NCBI RefSeq assembly: GCF_900156395.1
Contig: NZ_FTNL01000019.1
Coordinates: forward strand, 28,220-92,219
Direction: 5' to 3'
Source of the DNA: Fluoribacter gormanii
GTDB taxonomy: Bacteria; Pseudomonadota; Gammaproteobacteria; Legionellales; Legionellaceae
DNA: 64,000 nt
The notes under the pieces are model-generated. The model saw only the letters and a program-made list of their open reading frames with translations, ran no database searches and was not told the DNA's origin. A program made the position numbers and the translations under genes. Numbering within the stretch: the stretch's first letter is position 1; each line of letters begins with the position of its first letter. Shown here piece after piece: positions 26,481-35,603 of the stretch.

Positions 26481-28013
26481 ATGACTTCTATACTTAAATC
26501 CGAAAATATTGCTCTTTCTGGTCAAGGATTGAGGCAAAATATTAGCATATTGTTTACTCTTTCAATTATTTTTGTTTCTTTAGCACTACGTGTTTTAAGT
26601 GTTGGCTCACATGATGTCTTCGTTGAAGAGGCTTATTATTGGAATTATTCGCAACATCTGGATTTTGGTTATCTGGACCATCCTCCTATGGTCGCATTGT
26701 TAATTAAACTCTCTACTATTATTTTTGGAACCAATGAGTTCAGCATCCGTATTCCAGCCTTGTTGTGTTGGGGAGGCGCTGCGTTTTTCAGTTACAAATT
26801 AACAGAATTAATTCATAGAGGCTCTGGTCTGAATGCTCTATTCTTATTATCCCTACTACCGTTTTATTTTATACAATCGACTCTAACTACGCCGGATCAA
26901 CCCGTTCTGCTTTGTTGGGCCGCTGCACTCTATTATTTCTATCGCGTGTTTCTTTTCGATGAATCTAAATCATGGTACAAAGCAGGGGTGTGGCTTGGTC
27001 TAGGAATGTTATCCAAATATACCATTGTATTACTTGGCCCGGCGGTACTTCTTTATTTAATCATAGTGCCTTCAACACGATATTGGTTTACTCGCAAAGA
27101 ACCCTATCTTTGTGCATTGATCGCAGCGCTTCTGTTTACTCCAGTAATTTATTGGAATTTTATGCATGAATGGGCTTCATTTGCATTTCAAAGCGTGCGT
27201 CGGTTTAAATCAGTTAATCATTTTTCATTCCATCATTTTATTGGATTAGTATTCTTATTTTTAATGCCCGCGGGGGTCATGGGTTTTTATCTTTTATGGG
27301 ATAAAAAATCGACAAACATGACGAACATTGAAGCTAAGGCAATACGGTTTCTGCAAGTATTTACGCTGTTTCCCTTGATCTTTTTTGGAGTATATAGTCT
27401 TAATCATGCCATTAAATTAGATTGGATAGGTCCAGGACTTATATCGATTATTCCTTGGCTTGCAATACTCATTTCTAAAAGTAATAAGTTTTACAAATTA
27501 TGGCATACGGGCGCAGTTTTTTTATTACTTTGCTATATTTGTGTCATCGTCATGATAACTTTTGGCCCCTCTCAAAAAGCATCACAACTATTCTTCCAAA
27601 AAATGATTTCGTGGGAAAATCTTACCGAACAAGTCCATGACGTAGCAAAAAATGTCAGCCATACACGAAATACTGAACCAATTCTAGTTCCATTAGATGC
27701 CTATAACATTGGAAGTGAGCTTGCATTTTATCAAGCAAAGCTTTTGGAACATGGAGCAATCCCAAACATTTATCCAATTGTAGGTAGACATATTTTTGAT
27801 CTGGATAGTTTGATGTATCGATATTGGTCAAACTCGATTACGCTTTCTGGCAAGACATTAATTTTAATTTCTACGAACCCTAGAGATTTTAAATTACCGA
27901 CTATTAATACTAAAGCAGTGGTTTTAGAGCCTCCCAAGAAGCTATGGTCCTATAGTCAAGGAAGCGAAAAACCTGTATCTCCTTATTATTATGAGCTGGT
28001 ACAAATGAGGTAA
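26481..28013 (+). CDS. GT39/ArnT-like membrane glycosyltransferase
   Basis: The 510-aa integral membrane protein has about ten hydrophobic segments and, in its first periplasmic loop, the family signature SHDVFVEEAYYWNYSQHLDFGYLDHPPM. The acidic pair and the YLDHPP block are typical of the PMT_2/dolichyl-phosphate-mannose and ArnT-like glycosyltransferases. These move a sugar from a polyprenyl-phosphate donor onto lipid A, protein or glycolipid at the outer face of the inner membrane. The acceptor cannot be told from sequence. The C-terminal 110 residues form a soluble domain. The gene stands alone between an effector-like gene and a convergent GFA gene. Confidence 0.85.
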   Translation: MTSILKSENIALSGQGLRQNISILFTLSIIFVSLALRVLSVGSHDVFVEEAYYWNYSQHLDFGYLDHPPMVALLIKLSTIIFGTNEFSIRIPALLCWGGAAFFSYKLTELIHRGSGLNALFLLSLLPFYFIQSTLTTPDQPVLLCWAAALYYFYRVFLFDESKSWYKAGVWLGLGMLSKYTIVLLGPAVLLYLIIVPSTRYWFTRKEPYLCALIAALLFTPVIYWNFMHEWASFAFQSVRRFKSVNHFSFHHFIGLVFLFLMPAGVMGFYLLWDKKSTNMTNIEAKAIRFLQVFTLFPLIFFGVYSLNHAIKLDWIGPGLISIIPWLAILISKSNKFYKLWHTGAVFLLLCYICVIVMITFGPSQKASQLFFQKMISWENLTEQVHDVAKNVSHTRNTEPILVPLDAYNIGSELAFYQAKLLEHGAIPNIYPIVGRHIFDLDSLMYRYWSNSITLSGKTLILISTNPRDFKLPTINTKAVVLEPPKKLWSYSQGSEKPVSPYYYELVQMR

Positions 28014-28022
28014 TTGTTTCCT

Positions 28023-28093
28023 AAGAGTAGCAAAGATCTCCTCGTTGGAGCACCAATCTGCCTCAGGAGATCCTTAGCTCTGCTCAGAATGAC
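28023..28093. repeat. Intergenic palindromic repeat
   Basis: AAGATCTCCT (28033-28042) and AGGAGATCCTT (28065-28075) form an imperfect inverted repeat, continued by AGCTCTGCTCAGAATGA. Read on the minus strand it runs TCATTCTGAGCAGAGCT, then AAGGATCTCCTGAGGC, a style of interspersed bacterial repeat. It lies between two convergent genes and may also act as a transcription end. Confidence 0.5.
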
Positions 28094-28127
28094 TCGTGTG
28101 ACCAATCCAGGGACAACTTTACCCGCT

Positions 28128-28538
28128 TCAATCTGACTTTGGTAACTCATCAAATCGTTGCAAATCCGCTACCTTGTCCTCCCATGACGAACGACTTGCA
28201 TAGAAAATATGAGCTGTTGGTTCTAAGAACGAATCATTATCTAAAGAACCAGCGGGTAAAACCACGTACCCTCTCTCGTCTTGCCGAGGAAGCGGGCTGC
28301 CACACGTCTTACAAAATATACGATCCTTTTGCGTGTTATGTAACTTGAAATAGCTAAGATTATTCTCACCCTTTTCCCACGATAATTGAGCCTTATCAAA
28401 GAAAACAGTTGCACCATGCATCGAACCAGTTTCTTTTCGACATCGACTACAATGACATAAATACATTACTTTTGGCTGTTGCCCCGTAATAACATATCGG
28501 CATGCACCACATAAGCATTCACCTGTATATCGATTCAT
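28128..28538 (-). CDS. GFA/CENP-V family zinc-binding protein
   Basis: The 136-aa protein matches the glutathione-dependent formaldehyde-activating (GFA) fold. The N-terminal GECLCGACRY, the CHCSRCRKETGS block and the FCKTCGSPL block supply the clustered cysteines that bind two structural zinc ions. The length is typical. Family members are small cytosolic proteins, originally named for spontaneous S-hydroxymethylglutathione formation, but most have no proven reaction. The gene is monocistronic and converges with the glycosyltransferase gene. Confidence 0.85.
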   Translation of the reverse strand: MNRYTGECLCGACRYVITGQQPKVMYLCHCSRCRKETGSMHGATVFFDKAQLSWEKGENNLSYFKLHNTQKDRIFCKTCGSPLPRQDERGYVVLPAGSLDNDSFLEPTAHIFYASRSSWEDKVADLQRFDELPKSD

Positions 28539-28728
28539 CTAAAACCACCCCTTGTATTTTTGGCTTGAATAATTTGGGAACTGTTAGCAGTTGCTGAGCG
28601 TTTCTTCGCATACATTGAGAAACCATATTTGGAGGCCCGAAAAAGCTTCTGTTATGAAAGCGCCAACATCTTGAATTAGGTCACTTACATGGGACTACGT
28701 GAGCTGTCACGCATCCCAAGTGAAAAAA

Positions 28729-29058
28729 CTAAGGTTTAAAATTAGAGGTATTCTCTTCAATTGCTCCTGCAGCATCATTGATGTCTTTTAAGAATTTAGC
28801 TTTACTTTGTACCACCATAATTTCCTCTGGCGTTACCGAGTATACTTCGTAGTCTTTCGCGGCTAACTCCTCTTTTAATTTTGACAGTTTTTCAGGATTA
28901 TTTTCTTTTGAAGTGATTACACCGATTCTATCACCATCTTTTTCCATTAATTTAACTCGATACGCAGGCGTACTGTATGCTCGATTAGCTAAAGATGAGG
29001 ATTGAAAAAAAGAGGAACCTCTCGCTGCAACTGGTCTAAACATGTACTTCATCATCAT
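28729..29058 (-). CDS. Hypothetical protein with mitochondrial-presequence-like N-terminus
   Basis: The 109-aa product is not recognised. Its first 32 residues contain no acidic residue, are rich in Ser, Arg, Ala and Phe (MFRPVAARGSSFFQSSS) and end in NRAYSTPAYR. This fits the eukaryotic R-3 presequence cleavage pattern R-x-Y|S-T-x. The remaining 75 residues form a compact domain (YRVKLMEKDGDRIGVI, then KLKEELAAKDYEVYSVTPEEI) with an alpha/beta pattern. There is no bacterial signal peptide. If secreted into a host cell the protein could be imported into mitochondria; that is inference. It is followed on the same strand, after the 143-base gap at its 5' side, by another unknown gene at 29.2-30.3 kb. 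Confidence 0.7.
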   Translation of the reverse strand: MMMKYMFRPVAARGSSFFQSSSLANRAYSTPAYRVKLMEKDGDRIGVITSKENNPEKLSKLKEELAAKDYEVYSVTPEEIMVVQSKAKFLKDINDAAGAIEENTSNFKP

Positions 29059-29201
29059 AGATAGATACTCTTTTTGAAATTACAAACGACTAAAAAAAAT
29101 ATTAAAAAGCATACTCATCTTAATTAAATTAGTTCACATTAGCAAATTTATTTACAACATCACATAGGTGATGAGTTTGGAAAGTATCCTATCATTTACA
29201 A

Positions 29202-30329
29202 TTAGGTCTGAAATTTTGGCCTAGTGTCTTCCTCTTCGCCAACTTTACTTTCTTTTTCCTCTATGTTTTTTGCTTCTTCATCAGTAACTTCTTCTATTTT
29301 TACCGTGCTATCTTGTGCCTCCATTCCGTATTCTTTTTCCTCCTCCTCAACTTGAATATGAGTATAATGCACTATTTCGCTGTGCCCTCTCATTTCACGA
29401 AGAAATAGATGATATGCATCCATCTGTTCTGGAGTCATGTCCACGATTTCAACCATCGATTCAATATAAATATCGATTGCTTTTTTCTGTATTTGAGCCG
29501 CCTCTTCCATTGCAATATAGGGTTGACCAGGAACAGGTTTCCCTGTTCGTTGTATCGCGCTTGCTACAAGGAAACTTTGAATTGCTTGTTGTGCCACTGA
29601 TCTTACTTCTTCAGGGAGCAATTTATTTTGCAGATCAATAAAATAAGGATTAGCAGAAAATACCAATTTCAATCCTTGCCTATGCAATCTTCCAGGCATA
29701 GCGATTAACGGCACATCTTGCACGGTTACCTCATGCTCGAAAGCGAATGTCTCCGGGCTACCTGATGCGTCATATCCTGGTGGTGTTTCACTCGCTCCCT
29801 GAATGTAGACATAATCATCCGGAATCGCTGTTGAATCAGCCAAAACTATACTCGTCTTTCCAGAGGCAAGAGAAAAGAAATGATAAATCGTCCATTGATG
29901 GGAAAAAGACAATGCAGATCCTTGAAAATGTTCACTACTCTGCTTATGATGACCAATAAAGGCGCGTTCTGTATTTTGCTCGTCTATGCGACCATCCTCC
30001 AGAAATTTCACTAATTGAGATGAACCATTCAATCCGCAAGGTACTTTTGATGTCCCCAAAAAAAGTGGAAAAACACGCTCGAATTCACTAAGCGCCATTG
30101 TTCTTGCCCAACATTTACCTGTTTCTAGTGTTCTTAATTTCCATAAAGCATTTTCTGCTGTTAATAGACTACCACCATAAGAAATGGGTAGGTAAATGGG
30201 TTGTTTCTTTTGACTGCTTAAGGTCGTCCACATATTAGAGTCAAGTTTAAAAAACCGTTCGACATTAGAACCTTTTTGACGCGTTGTAAAGATACTTCCC
30301 CCTTTGACCACATTGGATTTTTTCCACAT
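29202..30329 (-). CDS. Unrecognised protein with Glu-rich C-terminus, effector-like
   Basis: No family is recognised for this 375-aa protein. Residues 1-250 look globular and mixed alpha/beta. After about residue 310 the sequence becomes very acidic (IQVEEEEKEYGMEAQD, then VTDEEAKNIEEKESKVGEEED) before ending RPKFQT. Glu-rich tracts close to the C-terminus are typical of Dot/Icm substrates (the E-block). There is no signal peptide or membrane segment. TGGGG lies about nine bases upstream of ATG 30329. Secretion is inferred only from composition and neighbourhood. Confidence 0.65.
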   Translation of the reverse strand: MWKKSNVVKGGSIFTTRQKGSNVERFFKLDSNMWTTLSSQKKQPIYLPISYGGSLLTAENALWKLRTLETGKCWARTMALSEFERVFPLFLGTSKVPCGLNGSSQLVKFLEDGRIDEQNTERAFIGHHKQSSEHFQGSALSFSHQWTIYHFFSLASGKTSIVLADSTAIPDDYVYIQGASETPPGYDASGSPETFAFEHEVTVQDVPLIAMPGRLHRQGLKLVFSANPYFIDLQNKLLPEEVRSVAQQAIQSFLVASAIQRTGKPVPGQPYIAMEEAAQIQKKAIDIYIESMVEIVDMTPEQMDAYHLFLREMRGHSEIVHYTHIQVEEEEKEYGMEAQDSTVKIEEVTDEEAKNIEEKESKVGEEEDTRPKFQT

Positions 30330-30581
30330 GTCTATGCCCCAAAATATGTTAAATCTTAACTCAAATTATAGCAAATAAATTCATTAGGTTTTTTTTTAGA
30401 ACAAGAAAGCATCATCCAACCGAGTCATGGGGTCTATTCTCAATCAAAATAAATACCTTTAGGAGCTTCAAAGCACCTAATTTTTGACTTGGATCTGAGC
30501 CAATCTGGCATTTTGCTTAATAATTCATTAATCAACGTGATGCTATAATATTCAACAAGTATAGATTTTGTGGGGAATGTT

Positions 30582-32030
30582 ATGTTGTCAAAATTACTCT
30601 ATATCAGGCAAATGCATAGACAAGCAAGTTCTGGTATTAAAAATGCTTTTAAGTTGAAAAAAGCAGCAGCCATCGTCATTGGTAGTGGTGTTGGTACGGG
30701 AGTAGTGCTATACACCCTGGATTCTGAAGATCAAAAACGATTCAAGGAAGCTGAGAAACTCTATGGAGCAGACAAAGATCACTTAATGAAAAATGTTGAG
30801 AGGCAATTTGAGACAACACAAGAGTTATTAGCTTATGCCGAACAGTTACCGACCGGAAAAATTCCTCATCCAGCAAAAGAAGCTTATACACCGAGCCGAT
30901 CTCAAGAGTTAGTTGTACAAGGATTTACAGGAGGTCTCTTGACTTTGTTCATGTATCCCAAGAAACACAAAAGATTGGTTGATGCATGCGGTATTGCTTT
31001 AGAACATCATTTAGAATGTATCACGGATAAAGGTCGTAAATATTTCTCGGATATGGAGCTTACCGAAGTCGCTTTAAACTTGCCTGAAGAACAGCTCGAA
31101 GAACGAGCCAAAATGCAAGGAAAAACGGTTATAGAATATACCTCGATGTTACAAGAGAGGCATCAACATGCTCAAGAGGGGGTAGAAGCCTGCCAAGCAT
31201 TCTATATTGATATGCGGCACCGGCTCAGCATACATAAACATCTCGCCAAACGATATCCCGAAGCGAGAGCAGCTCTTGAAAAAATGTTAAGCATTGATCC
31301 AAAAGAGCTATCCAAAATCACTCATCTATCTGAAAAGGAATGTCGTAAGATCCTTGAGTCTGGAATTGGTTCTGCAATGTATGGTCTTGGTTTAATTACA
31401 GGTCAAACTGTAGCTGGCTTAAATGGGCAAATAATCAAAGATCAGCATTTGGATTCGATTGTAGATATTGCTGAGAAATTGGGGACACATTGTATGCGTC
31501 TTATCGACCTTGCTGAGTCTCTAAAAAAAGAGGGTTTGACAAGAGTTGAACGCGCCCAAATAATACAAAAAATCAAAAAAGAATACAAAAATAATATTGA
31601 TGCCATGCGAAACGATGAACTAGCCTTAGTAAAGCACTCATGCTATGACAGAGAATATTCACAGGCTTTAGCTCATACCATAGCCTATGCTCAAGGACCA
31701 GGAACTCTTTTTGCCAATATGAATAGAGCTCGTATAGTTGGTGGTGCAGTTCCGCTCTTCCCTGAAGATCTCCTTTCTTTACATCATCAATCACCACACT
31801 GTATTCATAAAAATCACGGGGAAGGACTAGCTATCGCAACGCACAAGACAAGAGAACTTCCTGGTATGCTACAGCGTATAAAAATTACCACTACGCAAGG
31901 GGATCAACCCTGGTTAGTCGAACCTGATAAAGGGTTTGATGGGAAAAAAGCGTTTATGAATGCTATGGATCGATGTTATACACCATGCGTCACAATGCCT
32001 CGTCCTGGTAGTAGTTCTGATGATGAATAA
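30582..32030 (+). CDS. Unrecognised protein with basic amphipathic N-terminus and one membrane segment
   Basis: The frame opens at GTG 30570, but ATG 30582 is preceded by TGGGGA at a six-base spacing, so the 482-aa form is preferred. The first 30 residues are basic and free of acidic residues (LLYIRQMHRQASSGIKNAFKL), followed by a hydrophobic stretch AAAIVIGSGVGTGVVLYTL. This looks like a mitochondrial inner-membrane presequence with stop-transfer segment. The rest is largely helical and hydrophilic, with possible coiled coil near 180-260, and ends PRPGSSSDDE. No enzyme motif is recognised. It is the second such N-terminus within 2 kb, although the two proteins are otherwise unrelated and on opposite strands. 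Confidence 0.7.
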   Translation: MLSKLLYIRQMHRQASSGIKNAFKLKKAAAIVIGSGVGTGVVLYTLDSEDQKRFKEAEKLYGADKDHLMKNVERQFETTQELLAYAEQLPTGKIPHPAKEAYTPSRSQELVVQGFTGGLLTLFMYPKKHKRLVDACGIALEHHLECITDKGRKYFSDMELTEVALNLPEEQLEERAKMQGKTVIEYTSMLQERHQHAQEGVEACQAFYIDMRHRLSIHKHLAKRYPEARAALEKMLSIDPKELSKITHLSEKECRKILESGIGSAMYGLGLITGQTVAGLNGQIIKDQHLDSIVDIAEKLGTHCMRLIDLAESLKKEGLTRVERAQIIQKIKKEYKNNIDAMRNDELALVKHSCYDREYSQALAHTIAYAQGPGTLFANMNRARIVGGAVPLFPEDLLSLHHQSPHCIHKNHGEGLAIATHKTRELPGMLQRIKITTTQGDQPWLVEPDKGFDGKKAFMNAMDRCYTPCVTMPRPGSSSDDE

Positions 32031-32091
32031 GGGGCTTTTTAATACAAAAAGGTCTAGCCAAACCATTTACACATTTCATTAAAAATGAGTA

Positions 32092-32901
32092 ATGAAAATG
32101 AACGAAGATGAAATTAAGGAACGAAGTATCTCTAAGCCAACGGAAATGATGATTTTAAGGCCGCGCCAAGAGTTATGTGATCGCGTTATAGAGTACACTA
32201 TAAAAATGTATGGACGTAATCTTCGTTCCCAAATCGAGGAATTGGCTGCAGCACCCAATCGTTGGCTCAGCATTGCCTATCCCATCAGCAAGGCTGATAC
32301 CAACTCGCCTGAAGCGCGCGCTCGTATCATGGGTGGATTGGCAATAATTTGTTATTTAAATGATTTAAAAGCGGTGCTAAATACTGAAGTTTGCTTCGAT
32401 TTTGGACAATTGCTTAAATCAATCGACGATTACTTTGAGGTGACCCAGTGTGTGCCTTATATAGAAGAGTTCCCTGATATCCTTAAGCATCAGCCAGTGT
32501 TCTACGAACCAGGAATGAATCGTGACGTGGTTATGTCACTAATCTATCCTAAAGAAGAACTGGTTAAACGCGTGGCAACGTTTACAGGGCTAACTATGGA
32601 AGAAAATGTATTAAAACACATTGCTCAACCAGTACTGATGGACGGAAAACAAGACCGAGTTACCATTGCGCAAAAATGCATGTATGATTATCAAAAACCA
32701 ATCATCTATGAAATGATTGGTATAATGATTGCCTTAACCCTGATGAATTCAGAACAAAAATTGGAATTCCAATCCGCAGAAACGTATGCAAAATGGACCG
32801 ATCAACTCATAGATATGGCCGCAGGCAGCCCTTCTGTGGATGTTGTGGTTAATGCATCGAACGGGGTATTTTGGTTGCCCGATCCCGCAGAGTTTCGATA
32901 A
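32092..32901 (+). CDS. Hypothetical protein
   Basis: The 269-aa product is not recognised. It appears mostly alpha-helical and soluble, with no signal peptide. A short hydrophobic run, IIYEMIGIMIALTLM (about 203-217), is probably a buried helix. Two start codons lie six bases apart (32092 and 32098) with only a weak GAG upstream. It follows the preceding plus-strand gene by 61 bases and may be co-transcribed with it. Confidence 0.65.
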   Translation: MKMNEDEIKERSISKPTEMMILRPRQELCDRVIEYTIKMYGRNLRSQIEELAAAPNRWLSIAYPISKADTNSPEARARIMGGLAIICYLNDLKAVLNTEVCFDFGQLLKSIDDYFEVTQCVPYIEEFPDILKHQPVFYEPGMNRDVVMSLIYPKEELVKRVATFTGLTMEENVLKHIAQPVLMDGKQDRVTIAQKCMYDYQKPIIYEMIGIMIALTLMNSEQKLEFQSAETYAKWTDQLIDMAAGSPSVDVVVNASNGVFWLPDPAEFR

Positions 32902-32939
32902 CACCACTCTTGTCGTAAATACTATCCGCAGCGAGTAAT

Positions 32940-33281
32940 CTATCTAAATCCAAACGTCATACTATCTGACGGCCCTTCAGCTGTTTTATCGTCAAACGCT
33001 TGGCTAAGAAGCTCACGCTGACATTTTTCGAATGTTTCAAAGTAATGTTGGTTATATTTGGTTTTAGTCTCAGGAATTAGATGATTTTCAAGGAACCAAA
33101 AACAGCGCTCTTTATGGTATTCATCAGATGCAGTATTCCGCATTTGCATGATTTTTTCTTGTTCATTAGCTGGAACAGCAAGCTTTTTTAAATTTTCTTG
33201 CAGCATTTTATTTTGCCTTGCGGCTATATCTTGTTCAAAAGTATTTTTTTTTGCTGGGCCAGTTTTACTAAACATATCCAT
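32940..33281 (-). CDS. Small hypothetical helical protein
   Basis: The 113-aa product is not recognised. It is charged and probably all-helical, with a coiled-coil-like first half (EQDIAARQNKMLQENLKKL) and an aromatic-rich middle (CFWFLENHLIPETKTKYNQHYFETFEKC). GAGG lies three to four bases before ATG 33281. It converges with the 269-aa gene, leaving 38 bases between stops. Confidence 0.6.
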   Translation of the reverse strand: MDMFSKTGPAKKNTFEQDIAARQNKMLQENLKKLAVPANEQEKIMQMRNTASDEYHKERCFWFLENHLIPETKTKYNQHYFETFEKCQRELLSQAFDDKTAEGPSDSMTFGFR

Positions 33282-33552
33282 TTACCTCATAGTTAATAAA
33301 GCAACGTTGCAAATTTTTAATTTTAGTGAAAATTATTTTCCAATTTGGATGTTTTTTGTATAATACACTTTATTGTTCGCTTTGAAAAGATTGAACATTC
33401 CATTGGGTCTGCTTATTTTCTCATAAGAGAAAAAGCAAATGAAGTAACTACTTTGACCGTTGCTCCATTTACTAAGCCTCAAAACGAATCAGGGCTGATT
33501 AATAATATTACCCTTCAATCATTTATCCATGAAGCATTTGAGATCGCGTGAA

Positions 33553-34656
33553 TTAGGATGAATAAGGTACTAATCCAAATTGTTGATCAAAAGCTGTTTG
33601 AGACTCTGTTGATAAATGACGAACCTCAGTTAAAACTTCTTTGGGTAACCGCTTAAAAAAGCTTAGCCGTTTTTGAAAAAAATCTTGATTATGTACCTTA
33701 GCATCGTCATATAGACCTATTGTATACGTTTTAGCAGGAGTTTGAACTACTTTTTGCGGGGTACGCTGAGGAGTATCTTGCTTCAAAATAACGGAATCAG
33801 CCAATTCAGTTTCAGTTAATGCGATGGCGTAAGGTCCGACAAAAAACGAGTCGCCATGGATTACATTACTACCAATTGTCATCGTATATCCAAAAGGTAT
33901 TTCAAAAGCAGCAAAATCAAATTCACCACCAGCCTTCTCTACTCCGAGTATCAATGCACCACTGCACTTAGGGGACAAAGGTGTAAAAACATGAGGAAAT
34001 GGATGTGTTTCTACAAATAATCCACCACCACCTGTTCTTTTCATTACATAGTCTTGTATGTAATCTGCATCCCATTGATATTCAACCAGGTACAGGTTTT
34101 CTAATGATGGCTCATTTACAGCATCCAAAATAAATGATTGCTCCAAAGGAATTAACTCGGCACCGTATTTAGCTAAAAACCCCCTGGGCACAGCACGAGC
34201 ATTCATTTTGGGTATATTCACTAATTGAACATCGGATGGAATAGCTAATACACCCAAGCCACCAAAAACATTCGCATCCCTACCACTTTGAGCGCATTCC
34301 TGATTTTTATTTTTCCATGTTGCCTTAATAGTTAATTCTTGAGGGGAAGTTATTTGAACGACACATCCTGGATCAGGGATATCGTATTTACTAATTCCAG
34401 TTGCTTCCAGCATATTTATTTCTGTGCCTGCTTTGAGAATAGCATGAGCTTCTACTGCTTTCATTAATGGTTTACTGCCGGGTTTATCTGGATTTCGTCG
34501 GTCAACCATAGTCGCTTGCAAGCTATGTAAATGCCTGCTCGCTACCTCAGTGGGTAATTTACTTTTCATACACATACTACAAGTACAAATATCAGCGTGC
34601 GTCATAGAAGTAGTTACATCAGATGCCAAAGTAGGTTTTTCAAAGAGCTCTCTCAT
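33553..34656 (-). CDS. Unrecognised protein, possibly with a cupin-like domain
   Basis: No firm match is seen for this 367-aa protein. A cysteine cluster near the N-terminus (ADICTCSMCMKS, about 21-32) could bind a metal. The middle is beta-rich, and the stretch FEIPFGYTMTIGSNVIHGDSFFVGPYAIALTE (about 247-278, quoted as motif) has the turn and His pattern of a cupin barrel, a weak inference. The C-terminal 60 residues are basic and helical. No signal peptide is found. A 23-base palindrome sits about 40 bases upstream of the start. Confidence 0.6.
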   Translation of the reverse strand: MRELFEKPTLASDVTTSMTHADICTCSMCMKSKLPTEVASRHLHSLQATMVDRRNPDKPGSKPLMKAVEAHAILKAGTEINMLEATGISKYDIPDPGCVVQITSPQELTIKATWKNKNQECAQSGRDANVFGGLGVLAIPSDVQLVNIPKMNARAVPRGFLAKYGAELIPLEQSFILDAVNEPSLENLYLVEYQWDADYIQDYVMKRTGGGGLFVETHPFPHVFTPLSPKCSGALILGVEKAGGEFDFAAFEIPFGYTMTIGSNVIHGDSFFVGPYAIALTETELADSVILKQDTPQRTPQKVVQTPAKTYTIGLYDDAKVHNQDFFQKRLSFFKRLPKEVLTEVRHLSTESQTAFDQQFGLVPYSS

Positions 34657-34695
34657 AATTTTTATTTCTCATGTTGTGGCTTAAAATATCAAATT

Positions 34696-34718
34696 AAGTG
34701 CGCAATAATTGCGCACTT
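34696..34718. promoter_or_regulatory. Perfect 23-base palindrome upstream of the 367-aa gene
   Basis: AAGTGCGCAAT and ATTGCGCACTT flank one central base. Arms this close together cannot form a hairpin without losing base pairs, so a protein-binding operator for the minus-strand gene starting at 34656 is more likely than a terminator. The rest of the 426-base gap (34657-35082) is AT-rich and shows no gene. Confidence 0.4.
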
Positions 34719-35082
34719 AGAGCATATTATTGCAAATCAGCCTTAACAAATTATTAAATTAGATGCAAACGGATCAGAAAATAACCATACAATGGGCGTA
34801 AAAGAAGAAGAGGTTAGTGCGCCAAAACATCCACCATAAAGCATCCATGATCACTCAAAATAAAGAGACTATGCACATCAATATATTGGTCAAATAATTA
34901 TCAGCAAAGATGTGCAATATAGGAAAAGAATGCTCCTAAGTAGAAAAAACGGAGTAGATATGCTCTTGATGACTAATATTAATCTTGAAAACACAATTTT
35001 TGCCAATCTTGAAAAAAACATTTGCATTTAAGTCAATATTTAGATTAATCTGAAGGGGACTCATAAGGAAAAGGAGATCATC

Positions 35083-35442
35083 ATGGGTAAAAAAGCTACA
35101 AATACGCGTATGGCAAATGGAAATAATAAAGCCCAAAAACCTTACTCAAATCAAGAAGCACAGCGTTTCTTTAATCAAAGGCCAATGCCCCCCTCCTCAG
35201 AAATACAAGAAACACAAAAAAACCAGGAAATACAGCAACCTATTCAAGAAATAAGCATACAGACTACTACTGAGATTTTGTTGGCTGCTATTTTACAAGA
35301 ATTAAAAACTCAGAATATGATTGAGCTCATGAAATTAAAAGCACACCAAGAACAAGAGCAAGAAGAGTTGCAAGCAGCTGAAAAAATGCGCGCACATGAT
35401 GAGGCTCGATTCGATGAAATTCGAGCATCAATGTATATTTGA
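35083..35442 (+). CDS. Small hypothetical Gln/Glu-rich coiled-coil protein
   Basis: The 119-aa product is not recognised. The N-terminal 60 residues are Asn/Gln/Pro-rich and probably disordered. The C-terminal half (ELKTQNMIELMKLKAHQEQ, then EELQAAEKMRAHDEARF) is a likely coiled coil. A strong AAGGAG lies six bases before ATG 35083. It stands alone on the plus strand after a 426-base gap. Confidence 0.65.
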   Translation: MGKKATNTRMANGNNKAQKPYSNQEAQRFFNQRPMPPSSEIQETQKNQEIQQPIQEISIQTTTEILLAAILQELKTQNMIELMKLKAHQEQEQEELQAAEKMRAHDEARFDEIRASMYI

Positions 35443-35603
35443 TTTAATAGTTACATTCTCTCTAACCAATTAATGGATTTTTAGTGGCTGGTAACAGCCA
35501 CTAGTTAATTGTTTTTTTTCAATTTTTAAAAACAATTGGAAAGAAATCCCAAGGGATAGAACGATAAGGAACGATGCTGCGGTGATATGAATATCAACTA
35601 GCA

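Noticed and set aside
29098..29105. AATATTAA resembling a PmrA-type box upstream of the 109-aa gene
   Set aside because: The match is one short AT-rich octamer in an AT-rich gap; such matches are expected by chance.
33345..33551. 68-codon plus-strand ORF between two minus-strand genes
   Set aside because: A TATAAT-like -10 box lies just after its ATG, there is no ribosome site, and the composition is not protein-like.
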